From positions 1,426,001 to 1,490,000 of the forward strand of contig NZ_LR134327.1 of NCBI RefSeq assembly GCF_900636915.1: a stretch of 64,000 bases of DNA, read 5' to 3'. The position numbers and the translations under genes are program-made. The notes beneath the pieces were generated by a model that was not told the origin of the DNA, made no database searches, and worked only from the letters and a program-made list of their open reading frames with translations. Source of the stretch: Aggregatibacter aphrophilus ATCC 33389. GTDB lineage: Bacteria; Pseudomonadota; Gammaproteobacteria; Enterobacterales; Pasteurellaceae. This document shows positions 32,733 to 42,576 of this stretch, in pieces (position 1 is the stretch's first letter; every line of letters starts with the position of its first letter).

Positions 32733-34145
32733 ATGAATAGACAAAACCAATGTAAATATATTTTAGCTATTACAGACTTTACTTTTTTTATTTTGTCTTT
32801 CTGTATAGGTCTATGGATTAGCTATCTTGTGCAGGTGGATATTTTATTTCCTGAGTATGAAATAATTTATAATTCTTTAATTCATTTTTGTATATCTGTT
32901 ATTTGTATTGCATGGTTCTGGGTAAAATTACGTCATTATACTTATAGGAAGCCTTTTTGGTATGAGTTAAGGGAAGTTTTGAATACATTAGTTATATTTT
33001 CAATTATTGAATTAACAATCATTGTATTTTCTAATATAGCATTTTCACGCTATAGATGGGTCTGCATATGGGGAGCAACTTTAGTGTTGGTTCCTTTTGG
33101 ACGAATTTTAATAAAAAAATTCCTAATAAAAACAGGCTGGTATTTAAAAAATACAATTATTATCGGTTCAGGAAAAAATGCTATTGATGCTTATCAAGCA
33201 TTATCTAGTGAAAAATACTTGGGTTTGAAAGTTGTATGTTTTATTGGTAAGCCTGTTGAAAATAATGTGCTTTTTTCTATCCCTGTAATAGATGAAGAGC
33301 AAAAAGATCTTTGGAAGAAAAATATCAATATTAATGATCAGTTTATTATTGCATTGGAAGATGATGAAGATATTAAGCGTGATAATTGGTTACGCCATTT
33401 AGCTTGCCATCATTATCGTTCAGTTTCAGTCGTTCCTTCATTAAGAGGATTGCCATTATATAGTACTAATATGTCTTTTATTTTTAGCTATGAATTAATG
33501 TTGCTCCGCATTAATAATAATTTAGCAAAACGTTCTTCTCGGATTTTGAAAAGATGTGTAGATATTTTTGTGTCTTTTTTTCTAATTATTTTACTTTTAC
33601 CATTATTCTTATTTATATGTATTTCAATAAAATTAGAAGATAGTGGTGATATTATTTATAAGCATAAGAGAGTTGGGCGAAATGGTAAGAAATTTGGATG
33701 TTTGAAATTTAGAACTATGCATATAAACTCTGATGAGTTATTACGAGAATATCTAGAAAAAAGCCTATTAGCAAAAAAAGAGTGGAAAAGGGATTTTAAA
33801 TTGAAGAATGATCCCCGAATCACCAATATTGGTAAATTTCTGCGTAAAACCAGCCTTGATGAGTTACCGCAATTATTTAATGTATTGATCGGACAAATGA
33901 GTTTGGTTGGACCAAGGCCAATTGTCTCACAGGAATTGAAATATTATAAGGAAGATGTCGATTACTATTTAATGGCAAAGCCCGGCATGACGGGATTATG
34001 GCAGGTGAGTGGGCGCAATAATGTAGATTATGATACCCGTGTTTATTTTGATGCCTGGTATGTTAAGAACTGGTCATTATGGAATGATTTTGCCATATTG
34101 TGTAGAACGCCTAAAGTCGTGTTGGAACGAAATGGCGCTTATTAA
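32733..34145 (+). CDS. wbaP: Undecaprenyl-phosphate galactose phosphotransferase, WbaP-like
   Basis: This polyprenyl-phosphate hexose-1-phosphate transferase primes O-antigen synthesis, most likely with galactose-1-phosphate given the galactan genes. 470 residues: four N-terminal transmembrane segments, a CoA-binding-like Rossmann domain (about 140-240), then the catalytic bacterial sugar transferase domain from ~270 with the membrane segment CVDIFVSFFLIILLLPLFL. KFRTMHINSDELL, LRKTSLDELPQLFNVL and SLVGPRPI are the conserved catalytic motifs. The glucose-specific WcaJ alternative cannot be excluded by eye. Last gene of the locus. Confidence 0.88.
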   Translation: MNRQNQCKYILAITDFTFFILSFCIGLWISYLVQVDILFPEYEIIYNSLIHFCISVICIAWFWVKLRHYTYRKPFWYELREVLNTLVIFSIIELTIIVFSNIAFSRYRWVCIWGATLVLVPFGRILIKKFLIKTGWYLKNTIIIGSGKNAIDAYQALSSEKYLGLKVVCFIGKPVENNVLFSIPVIDEEQKDLWKKNININDQFIIALEDDEDIKRDNWLRHLACHHYRSVSVVPSLRGLPLYSTNMSFIFSYELMLLRINNNLAKRSSRILKRCVDIFVSFFLIILLLPLFLFICISIKLEDSGDIIYKHKRVGRNGKKFGCLKFRTMHINSDELLREYLEKSLLAKKEWKRDFKLKNDPRITNIGKFLRKTSLDELPQLFNVLIGQMSLVGPRPIVSQELKYYKEDVDYYLMAKPGMTGLWQVSGRNNVDYDTRVYFDAWYVKNWSLWNDFAILCRTPKVVLERNGAY

Positions 34146-34184
34146 GGCATAAGGCATCGATTTCCAGTGTCTAGAAAGATAAGA

Positions 34185-34209
34185 AAGCAGAATAAACTTC
34201 TGCTTTTTT
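34185..34209 (+). terminator. Terminator of the O-polysaccharide operon
   Basis: AAGCAGAA, loop TAAAC, TTCTGCTT and a T run, 39 bases after the wbaP stop. Confidence 0.9.
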
Positions 34210-34259
34210 CTTTGTTACAAGTATAATGTTGCCTGAAGGTAAAACAAGAGAAGTAAACA

Positions 34260-35063
34260 ATGAAAGTGATGTCATTTAATATAAACGGTTTAAGGGCAAG
34301 ACCGCATCAGTTAGAAGAGATTATTGATAAATACCAACCTGATGTGCTGGGTTTACAGGAAATTAAAGTCGCGGATGAGGTTTTTCCTTATGAGCTGGTA
34401 GATCATTTGGGCTATCACGTCAACCATTATGGTCAGAAAGGGCATTATGGGGTAGCGCTGTTGAGCAAACAAGCGCCTTTGTCCGTTAAAAAAGGCTTTC
34501 CGACAGATGGTGAGGAGGCACAAAAGCGTATCATCATGATTGATTTGGAAACGCCATTTGGTCAACTCACTGTGATTAACGGTTATTTTCCGCAAGGGGA
34601 AAGTCGTGAACATCCGACGAAGTTTCCGGCGAAACAAAAATTTTATGCAGATTTACAACGTTATCTAGAACAAGATCATAATGCGGAAAATCCGGTCATT
34701 ATTATGGGAGATATGAATATTAGCCCGAGTGATTTAGACATCGGTATTGGTGATGAAAATCGCAAGCGTTGGTTACGCACCGGCAAATGTTCTTTCCTAC
34801 CGGAAGAGCGTGAATGGTATCAACGCTTATATGCCTACGGTTTAGAGGATACGTTCCGCTACATGAATCCAACGGTTAATGACAAATTCTCGTGGTTTGA
34901 TTATCGCTCTAAAGGATTTGATGATAATCGTGGGTTGCGTATCGATCATATTTTGGCGAATAAAGCCTTAGTAGCGCATTGTGTGGATACCGGCATTGCG
35001 TTGGATATTCGAGCCATGGAAAAACCATCGGATCATGCACCGATTTGGGCGGAGTTTAAGTAA
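34260..35063 (+). CDS. xthA: Exodeoxyribonuclease III
   Basis: XthA is the main AP endonuclease and a 3'-5' exonuclease in base-excision repair. 267 residues: [12 protein letters not shown] at the N-terminus, the metal-binding Glu in LGLQEIKV near residue 34, [24 protein letters not shown] near 150 with catalytic Asp/Asn, RIDHILAN near 225 and [11 protein letters not shown] at the end with the catalytic His. Its stop overlaps the start of the next gene (TAATG). Codon use and base composition return to the genome norm here after the O-antigen locus. Confidence 0.97.
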   Translation: MKVMSFNINGLRARPHQLEEIIDKYQPDVLGLQEIKVADEVFPYELVDHLGYHVNHYGQKGHYGVALLSKQAPLSVKKGFPTDGEEAQKRIIMIDLETPFGQLTVINGYFPQGESREHPTKFPAKQKFYADLQRYLEQDHNAENPVIIMGDMNISPSDLDIGIGDENRKRWLRTGKCSFLPEEREWYQRLYAYGLEDTFRYMNPTVNDKFSWFDYRSKGFDDNRGLRIDHILANKALVAHCVDTGIALDIRAMEKPSDHAPIWAEFK

Positions 35064-35854
35064 TGTCGATAATTGATTCCGAACAAAACTGGCAAAGTTA
35101 CCGCACATTAATTAACGGCAATATTTCTTATTGCACGGTTAATTTGGATATTGTTGAACGATTTTCACCGGATTCCTACAACAAAATCATACAGGTTTCT
35201 ATGCCCTATGAAAGCGATGAAAAAGGTATGCCAACGTTGGAAGAGCATGAGCGCATTACGTTGGATTTGTTTCGGCTTTTAGTGCAATCTTCCTCGTTAT
35301 CTGAAGTGATTTATGCCGGACATATTTCCGGCGATGGTCATTTGCAGGTGTATTACTATTGTGATGACTCGGAGCCGCTTTTTGATATGTTGTCTCAATT
35401 TAAGGATTGTGTGGATAAAATTGATGTGCAAGACGATCTCCAGTGGGATACTTATTTTGATTTCTTACTGCCTTCACCGTTGGAAATGAAATTAAACGCC
35501 ACAGAAGACATTATTGATATGTTGGTGCAACACAGACGTAATTTGGCAGACAATTATACGATTGAACATACATTCCAATTTCCTGAAGAAAATATGATGT
35601 TCCAGTTTATGGAAGAGGTTAATCTTGGTGACACATCTTTTAATACCATGAGTTATAGCAATACGCAGGTAACTATTACCAATGAGGATGACAGTAAGGA
35701 AAGTTTTTATATCGTTAAAATTGAACAAGAATTAACCTTAGATACCGAAGATATTTTCAACTATGTTGAACAGTTTGAGAATTTGGCGGAGAAATTTTCT
35801 GGTGAATATAACGGTTGGGAAAGTGACACAATCAATCGAGTTAAGGCAAATTAG
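35063..35854 (+). CDS. DUF695 protein with C-terminal RraB-like domain
   Basis: 263 residues, coupled to xthA by a one-base overlap. The N-terminal half (EQNWQSYRTLINGNISYCTV and onward) resembles DUF695. The last ~110 residues (HTFQFPEENMMFQFMEEV to SGEYNGWESDT) resemble RraB-type regulators of RNase E, whose end also has a G-x-Y-x-G-W motif. The family occurs beside xthA in Haemophilus as I recall. Cytoplasmic, no membrane segments, acidic. RNase E inhibition is a hypothesis only. Confidence 0.75.
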   Translation: MSIIDSEQNWQSYRTLINGNISYCTVNLDIVERFSPDSYNKIIQVSMPYESDEKGMPTLEEHERITLDLFRLLVQSSSLSEVIYAGHISGDGHLQVYYYCDDSEPLFDMLSQFKDCVDKIDVQDDLQWDTYFDFLLPSPLEMKLNATEDIIDMLVQHRRNLADNYTIEHTFQFPEENMMFQFMEEVNLGDTSFNTMSYSNTQVTITNEDDSKESFYIVKIEQELTLDTEDIFNYVEQFENLAEKFSGEYNGWESDTINRVKAN

Positions 35855-35874
35855 ATATTTTGTAGCGATATTTT

Positions 35875-36924
35875 ATGCAAATTCTCATCACTGGCGGTGC
35901 CGGTTTTATTGGTTCGGCGTTAATTCGTTATCTTATTCAAACCACTGATGTGCGGGTGGTTAATGTTGATAAACTAACCTATGCCGCCAATTTGGCGTCA
36001 CTGGAAACGATTTCCGATAATCCCCGTTATATTTTTGAACAGGTGGATATTTGTGACAGCAACGCCTTAGCGCGTTTGTTTATGCAGCATCAGCCTGATT
36101 GTGTGGTTCATTTGGCGGCGGAAAGCCATGTGGATCGTTCTATTGATGGGCCGTCAGCCTTTATTCAAAGTAATATTGTCGGCACTTATTCTTTATTGGA
36201 AGCGGCCCGCCATTATTACTATACCCTTTCTGCCGAGCAGCAGGCAGCCTTTCGTTTTTTGCACGTTTCTACCGATGAGGTCTATGGAGATACGGCAGGG
36301 GAGACAACGCTATCCACAGAAACGTCACCTTATGCGCCAAGCAGTCCCTATTCTGCCTCCAAGGCCTCTGCGGATCATTTGGTTCGTGCATGGCATCGTA
36401 CTTACGGTTTACCAATAATGATCGCCCACTGTGCCAATAATTACGGTCCCTATCAATATGAAGAAAAACTTATTCCGTTGATGATTACACATGCATTAGA
36501 TGGCAGACCATTGCCGATTTATGGCGACGGGCAACAAATTCGTGATTGGCTTTATGTGGATGATCATGTGCGGGCATTATATTTGGTCCTGACGCAGGGG
36601 AATGTAGGCGAAAGTTACAACATCAGCGCCCACTGTGAGAAAACCAATTTAGACATCGTGCATACGATTTGTGATTTATTGGAACAACTTGCCCCTAATA
36701 AACCGGCTGGCGTTGTATATTATCGGGATTTAATCGTACATGTCACAGATCGTCCAGGGCACGATATTCGTTATGCAATTGATGCCGGTAAAATTCAGCG
36801 TGAATTAGGTTGGCAACCTTTGGAAAAATTCCCTTCTGCTATGATGAAAACTGTTCAATGGTACTTAAATAATCTGAACCGTTCGCCTAAAAGTGCGGTC
36901 ATAAACAAGCGGTTTGAAAATTAA
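35875..36924 (+). CDS. rffG: dTDP-glucose 4,6-dehydratase
   Basis: This NAD-dependent short-chain dehydrogenase makes dTDP-4-keto-6-deoxyglucose for deoxysugars such as rhamnose or fucosamine. 349 residues: [17 protein letters not shown] at residues 4-20 binds [18 protein letters not shown] near 80; STDEVYGD near 133 has catalytic Thr/Asp/Glu; [15 protein letters not shown] near 160 has the Tyr/Lys pair; [15 protein letters not shown] follows. No rmlA/C/D partners lie nearby and the gene is outside the O-antigen operon. It ends with an uptake signal inside the coding sequence (36890-36899), the first after the 14-kb gap. Confidence 0.94.
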   Translation: MQILITGGAGFIGSALIRYLIQTTDVRVVNVDKLTYAANLASLETISDNPRYIFEQVDICDSNALARLFMQHQPDCVVHLAAESHVDRSIDGPSAFIQSNIVGTYSLLEAARHYYYTLSAEQQAAFRFLHVSTDEVYGDTAGETTLSTETSPYAPSSPYSASKASADHLVRAWHRTYGLPIMIAHCANNYGPYQYEEKLIPLMITHALDGRPLPIYGDGQQIRDWLYVDDHVRALYLVLTQGNVGESYNISAHCEKTNLDIVHTICDLLEQLAPNKPAGVVYYRDLIVHVTDRPGHDIRYAIDAGKIQRELGWQPLEKFPSAMMKTVQWYLNNLNRSPKSAVINKRFEN

Positions 36925-36972
36925 GTAATTGATCACAAGCTGACACATTCATTTTTCAACCTTATTTATTCT

Positions 36973-37002
36973 AGCCAAAGCCTAAAAATCTTTGGCTTTT
37001 TT
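36973..37002 (+). terminator. Terminator of rffG
   Basis: AGCCAAAG, loop of nine bases, CTTTGGCT and TTTTT; an uptake signal follows directly at 37004-37013. Confidence 0.9.
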
Positions 37003-37057
37003 GACCGCACTTTGACGGCAAATATGATTAATTTAACCGATAAACGGAGAGCAAAAT

Positions 37058-37918
37058 ATGCAGAAATCCTTATTGCGAGGGTTGCTGGCAGCACTGATAT
37101 TGACATCAGGGATGGTGGCCGCAGAAGATTTTATTATTTATGATCGTATGGATTATGTAGGCAAGCCAGACTTAACTAAAGATAAGTTATCCAAAGTCTT
37201 TTTAGTTTATGAATCTGAATTGGTCAAACCCGATCCTGCAGGTAAACGTAAGCACGGTGTATTAGATTTGCAACGTATCCGCGAGCTAGCCCGTCAATCT
37301 CATAAAGAAGGCTATCGCACCATTTCCACTGATATTGAATCTTGGTTTAGCAATAAAGGTGGCCAGTTGTTGACACCTGATCAGTTGGCGTCGGATTTTG
37401 GACAGATGTATAAAATCTTTAAACAGGAAAACCCGCGTGCATTTAGTTGTAACTATGGGCTACCCACAGAAAGTTACGAAGCAGTGTTGAATAAATGGCG
37501 TGAATTTAGCAAACGCCGCCAGCAGGCAACGGCCTCCTGTGATTATTTGAATCCGGTATTTTATATTGCCGATCCTGATCTAAAAGGCTGGGAACGAGAT
37601 GTTCAAACGACGGTAAAAGAAATTCGCCAACGTTTCCCGAATAAACAGATTATTGGCTATTTATGGCCGCAATATTATTCTGCTGCCCAAAGCCCGCATT
37701 TCAAGAAATTTATTGATGCCAAAACGTGGCGTACAATGTTAGAGATTAGCCATAAATACATGGACGGTGTGATTATTTGGTCTGATAAACGGGATGACAA
37801 AAACCAGATAGTAAAGTGGAGCGACCCTAGGGTTCAAACTATGATGAAAGAAACAAGGGATTTTATTACCTCACGAGGCAACGAAATAAAGGTGGAAGGC
37901 CTAGTTAAGCCAAAATAA
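37058..37918 (+). CDS. Secreted protein of unknown function, TIM-barrel/hyaluronidase-like
   Basis: 286 residues with a signal peptide (core LLRGLLAALILTSGMVAAED). The mature part has the look of a glycosidase barrel: GYRTISTDIESWF near residue 95 places an Asp-x-Glu pair on a beta strand as in GH56 hyaluronidases, and QIIGYLWPQYY and MDGVIIWSDKRDDKN resemble later barrel strands. Two cysteines (FSCNYG and TASCDYL) may form a disulfide. The similarity is a motif-level guess, not a family match I can confirm. AACGGAGAG is a good ribosome site. It stands alone between terminators. Confidence 0.7.
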   Translation: MQKSLLRGLLAALILTSGMVAAEDFIIYDRMDYVGKPDLTKDKLSKVFLVYESELVKPDPAGKRKHGVLDLQRIRELARQSHKEGYRTISTDIESWFSNKGGQLLTPDQLASDFGQMYKIFKQENPRAFSCNYGLPTESYEAVLNKWREFSKRRQQATASCDYLNPVFYIADPDLKGWERDVQTTVKEIRQRFPNKQIIGYLWPQYYSAAQSPHFKKFIDAKTWRTMLEISHKYMDGVIIWSDKRDDKNQIVKWSDPRVQTMMKETRDFITSRGNEIKVEGLVKPK

Positions 37919-38045
37919 AAACGCAAGTAAAAATATTCATAAATTGATTATGTGATTTATTCGTTCCTTCGGAGCCATTGGCATGGCCGGCCAATATTCG
38001 AAAAAACAGAGTTTTTGGTGACCGCACTTTTAAGGATATTTAATA

Positions 38046-38074
38046 AAAAACGCAGCCTTGAAGCTGCGTTTTTT
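38046..38074. terminator. Bidirectional terminator between convergent genes
   Basis: AAAAACGCAGC, loop CTTGAA, GCTGCGTTTTTT has A and T runs on both sides and lies between the secreted-protein gene and the minus-strand nitroreductase gene. Confidence 0.92.
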
Positions 38075-38086
38075 GTTTTTTTATGA

Positions 38087-38641
38087 TTAAAGATAATGAA
38101 TGATATCTTCCAAATTCAGGTTTTTTTTCTCCCGTTCTAATTTCTCTTCTGCCGAACCTATCATAAGGAATCCAATGATTTTATCCTGTGTTTCACATTG
38201 GAAGGCCTCACGCAAATTGGTGCCGTCCAACCAAGAGCCACTTATCCAAACGTTTTTGAAACCTAATGCATTAGAAGCTAATTGAATAGCGTAGGTAGCA
38301 CAACCTGCACAAAGCAACTGTTCCCATTCCGGTACTTTTTTAATGCAAGGATTGATTTTGGCGACAACCCCAATAATCATCGGCGCTCGAGTGGCTAGAT
38401 CATCGGCTTTTTTCAAGCGTTCTTCGCCTAAGTTGAGTTCATGTACTGCGCTTTTTAATAAGCTGCTAAATTCAGTCATTTGCTCTTGTTCAATCACAAT
38501 AAAACGATAGGGTTGCAGTTTGCCATGATCAGGCGCGCGTAAGGCCGCTTGGAAAATTTGGGTTAATTGTTGCTTATTGGGTGCTGGGGCACTGAGTTTT
38601 TTCTCCGAATAACGTTCGGTAAGCAATTTTAATGCATCCAT
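38087..38641 (-). CDS. NAD(P)H nitroreductase family protein, YdjA-like
   Basis: 184 residues of the small FMN-dependent nitroreductase fold: the N-terminal LLTERYSEKKLSAPAP, RAPDHGKLQPYRFIVI near residue 33, ATYAIQLASNALGF near 115 and IIGFLMIGSAEEK near 155. YdjA-type proteins are the shortest nitroreductases and form dimers with FMN at the interface. The physiological substrate is unknown. It is divergent from sppA, as in several Pasteurellaceae. Confidence 0.88.
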   Translation of the reverse strand: MDALKLLTERYSEKKLSAPAPNKQQLTQIFQAALRAPDHGKLQPYRFIVIEQEQMTEFSSLLKSAVHELNLGEERLKKADDLATRAPMIIGVVAKINPCIKKVPEWEQLLCAGCATYAIQLASNALGFKNVWISGSWLDGTNLREAFQCETQDKIIGFLMIGSAEEKLEREKKNLNLEDIIHYL

Positions 38642-38782
38642 GATTGTCCTTCACTTATTTATCAGGCTAAAAGTGCGGTGGATTATAGCACAGTTTATTT
38701 TCTTCGTAGGTTTATTGTGCCGGCTGTTTGTGTTATTTTAAACGCCGTTTTGTGAGTTTTCTTGTTGATTTTTTGAGGTTAT

Positions 38783-40669
38783 ATGAAATTTATTTTTTCT
38801 ACATTCAAATATATTTGGCGTGCATTGAATTTTATTCGCGATCTTGTAATGAACATTGTTTTCCTCATTTTTGTTTTAGTTTTGTTGTCCGTGATAGGCA
38901 TTGTCATCGGCGCCGATAAACAGGAAAAAGTGGCATTAAATGGCGACCAAGGTGCGCTATTCTTAAATTTGGACGGTTATTTGGCGGATAATCGCGATGA
39001 CCAAAGCGATTTGAAAAATCTGTTAAAAGAACTGGATAATCAAAATATCCCGCAGCAATATTCTACATTTGATGTGGTTTATGCTATTGATTCGGCTTCA
39101 CAAGACGACAGAATTCGTGGTTTAGTGTTGGATTTGAATCTGTTCCAAGGGGGCGATTTGCCGGCGTTGGAGTATGTGGGGGAAGCTATTGAAAACTTCA
39201 AAGAAAGCGGAAAACAAGTGATTGCTTATGCGGATAACTATAATCAAGCACAATATTTCCTTGCCAGTTATGCCGATGAAATTTATATGAACCCGATTGG
39301 TGCGGTGGCTATTGAGGGCTTAGCTCAGGAAAATCTGTATTACAAAGATATGTTGGATAAATTAGAAGTAAATCCGCATGTTTTTCGGGTCGGTGCATAT
39401 AAATCGGCGGTAGAGCCTTATTTACGTAATGATATGTCCGATGAGGCAAAGGCCAATTTGCAACGCTGGTTGAATGTAATGTGGAACAATTATAAACAAC
39501 AGGTGGCAGAGAATCGCGACATTAAACAAAGCGCGGTTGCGCCGGATGTACAAACTTATTTAACTGAATTGAAGGCCTTAAAAGGTGATACCACGGCGTA
39601 TGTGAAACAACGTAAGTTAGTGACTGGTGTAATGGATCGTTTTAATTTCGATAAAAAACTGACCGCACTTTTCGGTGAAGATAAAGATCATCAGCCGAAA
39701 ATGGTGGACTACGACTCCTATTTAGCCGCGTTGCCGGATCGTATGTCGGGTGATACTGAGAATAAAATTGCTGTGGTAAATGTGGAAGGTGCCATTATTG
39801 ATGGTGAAAGTGACGAAGATAATGTGGGCGGCGACACTATCGCGAAATTATTGCGCCAAGCCTATGACGACAAAAAAGTCAAAGGTGTTGTGTTACGTGT
39901 GAATAGTCCGGGCGGTAGTGCATTTGCTTCAGAAGTGATTCGTCAGGAGCTAACTCATCTACAACAAGCCGGCAAGCCTGTCGTGGTTTCCATGGGGGGC
40001 ATGGCGGCCTCGGGTGGTTATTGGATTTCCTCCACGGCCGATTATATTGTGGCCGATAAAAATACCATTACCGGATCAATCGGTATTTTTGCTGTGTTGC
40101 CGACGTTTGAGAAAACCATCAAAAAAATCGGCGTGACAGCAGATGGCGTGAAAACCTCTGATTTAACGTTAGGTTCATTATTCTCACCATTATCTTCTCC
40201 GTTAAATGATGTTATTCAACTGGAAATTGAACATGGCTACGATCAATTCTTAACCAAAGTGAGTGAAGGTCGTCATTTAACCAAGGAGCAAGTAGATCGT
40301 ATTGCTCAAGGTCAAGTTTGGTTAGGTTCTGAAGCACTTGAACGTAAATTGGTGGATGAGCTTGGCACATTAGATACTGCTTTAGGCAAGGCCATTGAAC
40401 TAGTGAATGAAAAACGTGCGGAAAAAGACAAACTTGACGAAGGCACCTTTTCTGTCGAATGGATTGTAGATGAAGAAAGCTCATTCTTGAAAAAAATGCT
40501 GCATGGCTACAAAGGTGATGCTAAAGCCTGGGCTCAAGGCCTCGTAGTTGAAAGTGTTGGATTACCGAAAGAATTCACTCGTTTAACCAAACAGTTGGGT
40601 GCATTGAATAGCTTTAATGATCCAAAAGGACAATATTTGTATTGCTTGACTTGTGGTTCCGTGAAGTAA
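38783..40669 (+). CDS. sppA: Signal peptide peptidase SppA (protease IV)
   Basis: SppA is a tandem-repeat serine protease anchored in the inner membrane that degrades cleaved signal peptides. 628 residues, the long 67K form. An N-terminal transmembrane segment (NIVFLIFVLVLLSVIGIVIG) is followed by two ClpP-like halves. The catalytic Lys lies in FRVGAYKSAVEPYLRN near residue 207, and the catalytic Ser lies in SMGGMAASGGYWISS near residue 412. Uptake signals lie in the gene (39662-39671) and just after it (40669-40678). tyrA follows 42 bases later. Confidence 0.96.
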   Translation: MKFIFSTFKYIWRALNFIRDLVMNIVFLIFVLVLLSVIGIVIGADKQEKVALNGDQGALFLNLDGYLADNRDDQSDLKNLLKELDNQNIPQQYSTFDVVYAIDSASQDDRIRGLVLDLNLFQGGDLPALEYVGEAIENFKESGKQVIAYADNYNQAQYFLASYADEIYMNPIGAVAIEGLAQENLYYKDMLDKLEVNPHVFRVGAYKSAVEPYLRNDMSDEAKANLQRWLNVMWNNYKQQVAENRDIKQSAVAPDVQTYLTELKALKGDTTAYVKQRKLVTGVMDRFNFDKKLTALFGEDKDHQPKMVDYDSYLAALPDRMSGDTENKIAVVNVEGAIIDGESDEDNVGGDTIAKLLRQAYDDKKVKGVVLRVNSPGGSAFASEVIRQELTHLQQAGKPVVVSMGGMAASGGYWISSTADYIVADKNTITGSIGIFAVLPTFEKTIKKIGVTADGVKTSDLTLGSLFSPLSSPLNDVIQLEIEHGYDQFLTKVSEGRHLTKEQVDRIAQGQVWLGSEALERKLVDELGTLDTALGKAIELVNEKRAEKDKLDEGTFSVEWIVDEESSFLKKMLHGYKGDAKAWAQGLVVESVGLPKEFTRLTKQLGALNSFNDPKGQYLYCLTCGSVK

Positions 40670-40711
40670 AAGTGCGGTTAGTTTTTTCAATATTTTTTAG
40701 ATGAGGACAAC

Positions 40712-41836
40712 ATGGAACGCTTGGCGGAATTGAGAGCGCAGATTGATTCGCTTGATGAAGAATTGCTACAGCTTTTAGCAAAACGGTTGGACGTCGTGCA
40801 TAAAATCGGTGAAGTGAAACAGCAACACGGTTTGCCGATTTATGTTCCGCAACGGGAAAGTGAAATGTTGCAGAAAAAACGTGAAGCAGCTACAAAACTG
40901 GGACTCTCCCCAAATTTGATCGAAGATATTTTGCGTCGCATTATGCGTGAATCTTATGTAAGCGAAAATCAGTTCGGTTTTAAAACGGTAAATCCGCAAA
41001 TTCGTAAAATTGTTATTGTCGGCGGGCGCGGTAAATTGGGTAGTTTGTTCGGTCGCTATTTGAGCGGTTCAGGCTACAATGTTGTTTCCTTAGAACAAAA
41101 CTACTGGCCACAAGCCGCACAAATTTTGCAGGATGCCGATGTGGTTATTGTGTCTGTGCCGATTGCCAATACCCTAGAAGTGATTGCGCAACTAAAATCG
41201 TATTTAACCGAAAATATGCTACTGGCAGATTTAACCTCTGTGAAGCGTGCGCCGTTAGAGAAAATGCTGGAGGTTCATCATGGCCCTGTCGTGGGTTTGC
41301 ACCCGATGTTCGGGCCGGATGTGGCGAGTATGGCGAAACAAATCGTTGCCTGTTGCGATGGACGTTTTAGTGAACGTTATCAATGGCTGTTACAGCAAAT
41401 TCAAATGTGGGGTGTGAAAATCTATCATGTGGATGCGACGGAACATGATCATCACATGACCTATATTCAGGCCTTGCGTCACTTTTCTACGTTTGTATAC
41501 GGCTTGTATTTGTCTCAGCAGCCTGTGGATTTGGAGAAATTACTGGCGCTATCTTCACCGATTTATCGTTTGGAATTGGCGATGGTGGGGCGCTTATTTG
41601 CTCAAGATGCAGCGTTATATGCGGATATTATTGCTGATAAACCGGAAAATTTGGCTGTCATTGAGCATTTGAAAAACAGCTACGAAACCGGTTTTGCGTT
41701 TTTCAAGAATAAAGATAAAGCCGGTTTTATTGCGCAATTTAATCAAATTCGTGATTGGTTTGGCGAATATTCCGAACAATTTTTGCAAGAGAGTCGTCAA
41801 CTTTTACAACAAGCCAGTGATGCGAGAAATGTTTAA
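40712..41836 (+). CDS. tyrA: Bifunctional chorismate mutase/prephenate dehydrogenase (T-protein)
   Basis: TyrA converts chorismate to prephenate and then to 4-hydroxyphenylpyruvate for tyrosine synthesis. 374 residues. The N-terminal AroQ chorismate mutase helix is RAQIDSLDEELLQLLAKRLD, followed by YVPQRESEMLQKKREAA. The dehydrogenase domain starts with the NAD motif IVGGRGKLGSLFGRYL near residue 107; VGLHPMFGPDV near 195 has the catalytic His; YIQALRHFSTF follows near 250. GAGGAC precedes the ATG. Confidence 0.97.
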   Translation: MERLAELRAQIDSLDEELLQLLAKRLDVVHKIGEVKQQHGLPIYVPQRESEMLQKKREAATKLGLSPNLIEDILRRIMRESYVSENQFGFKTVNPQIRKIVIVGGRGKLGSLFGRYLSGSGYNVVSLEQNYWPQAAQILQDADVVIVSVPIANTLEVIAQLKSYLTENMLLADLTSVKRAPLEKMLEVHHGPVVGLHPMFGPDVASMAKQIVACCDGRFSERYQWLLQQIQMWGVKIYHVDATEHDHHMTYIQALRHFSTFVYGLYLSQQPVDLEKLLALSSPIYRLELAMVGRLFAQDAALYADIIADKPENLAVIEHLKNSYETGFAFFKNKDKAGFIAQFNQIRDWFGEYSEQFLQESRQLLQQASDARNV

Positions 41837-41914
41837 ACAATCCCAACAAACCGTTATCTCGCGTTATTTTAACCTGATATAATAGCCCCTCCATTTACTC
41901 GGAGAGTGAAGAAT

Positions 41915-42538
41915 ATGAGTCAATTTTTTTATATCCATCCGGAAAATCCTCAAGCCCGATTAATTAATCAGGCGGTTGAAATTCTGCGTAAGGGCGGGGT
42001 TATCGTGTATCCAACCGATTCAGGTTATGCTTTGGGATGTATGATAGGCGATAAGCATGCCATGGATCGTATCGTGCAGATTCGTCAACTTCCGGAAGGT
42101 CATAATTTTACGTTGGTGTGTAGCGATTTATCGGAATTATCCAATTATTCTTTGGTGCCTAATTCTGTGTATCGTTTAATTAAAAATAACACACCTGGCC
42201 GTTACACCTTTATTTTAACGGCAACAAAAGAATTGCCTCGCCGTTTAATGACGTCAAAACGCAAAACCATCGGCATTCGTGTGCCGGATAATCAGATCGC
42301 TCTAGATTTATTGAAAGCCTTAGGCGAGCCGATTTTGTCCTGTTCCTTGATGTTACCGAATGAAGAGCATATCACTCAATCTGATCCAGAAGAGATCCGC
42401 GATCGCTTGGAACGTCAGGTGGACTTAATTATTCACGGTGGTTATTTAGGGCAAGAGCCTACTACGGTGGTGGATTTAACCGATAGTACGCCGATTATTT
42501 TACGCGAAGGTAGCGGCTCAACTACACCATTTATTTAA
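41915..42538 (+). CDS. YciO-type Sua5/YrdC family protein
   Basis: 207 residues from the ATG at 41915; GGAGAGTGAAGA is the ribosome site and an in-frame GTG three codons up is part of it. The YrdC fold is recognised by GGVIVYPTDSGYALGC near residue 30, the KR-type RIVQIRQLPEGHNFTLVC near 55 and KTIGIRVPDNQIALDLL near 125. YciO proteins are paralogues of the TsaC/Sua5 t6A enzyme with poorly defined roles. Being longer and lacking the exact TsaC substrate motif, YciO is the better call. A tyrA-yciO-rluB order is seen, all on one strand. Confidence 0.85.
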   Translation: MSQFFYIHPENPQARLINQAVEILRKGGVIVYPTDSGYALGCMIGDKHAMDRIVQIRQLPEGHNFTLVCSDLSELSNYSLVPNSVYRLIKNNTPGRYTFILTATKELPRRLMTSKRKTIGIRVPDNQIALDLLKALGEPILSCSLMLPNEEHITQSDPEEIRDRLERQVDLIIHGGYLGQEPTTVVDLTDSTPIILREGSGSTTPFI

Positions 42539-42576
42539 TCGACAACAGACGCTTGGGAAAGCGACAATGAGGATTT

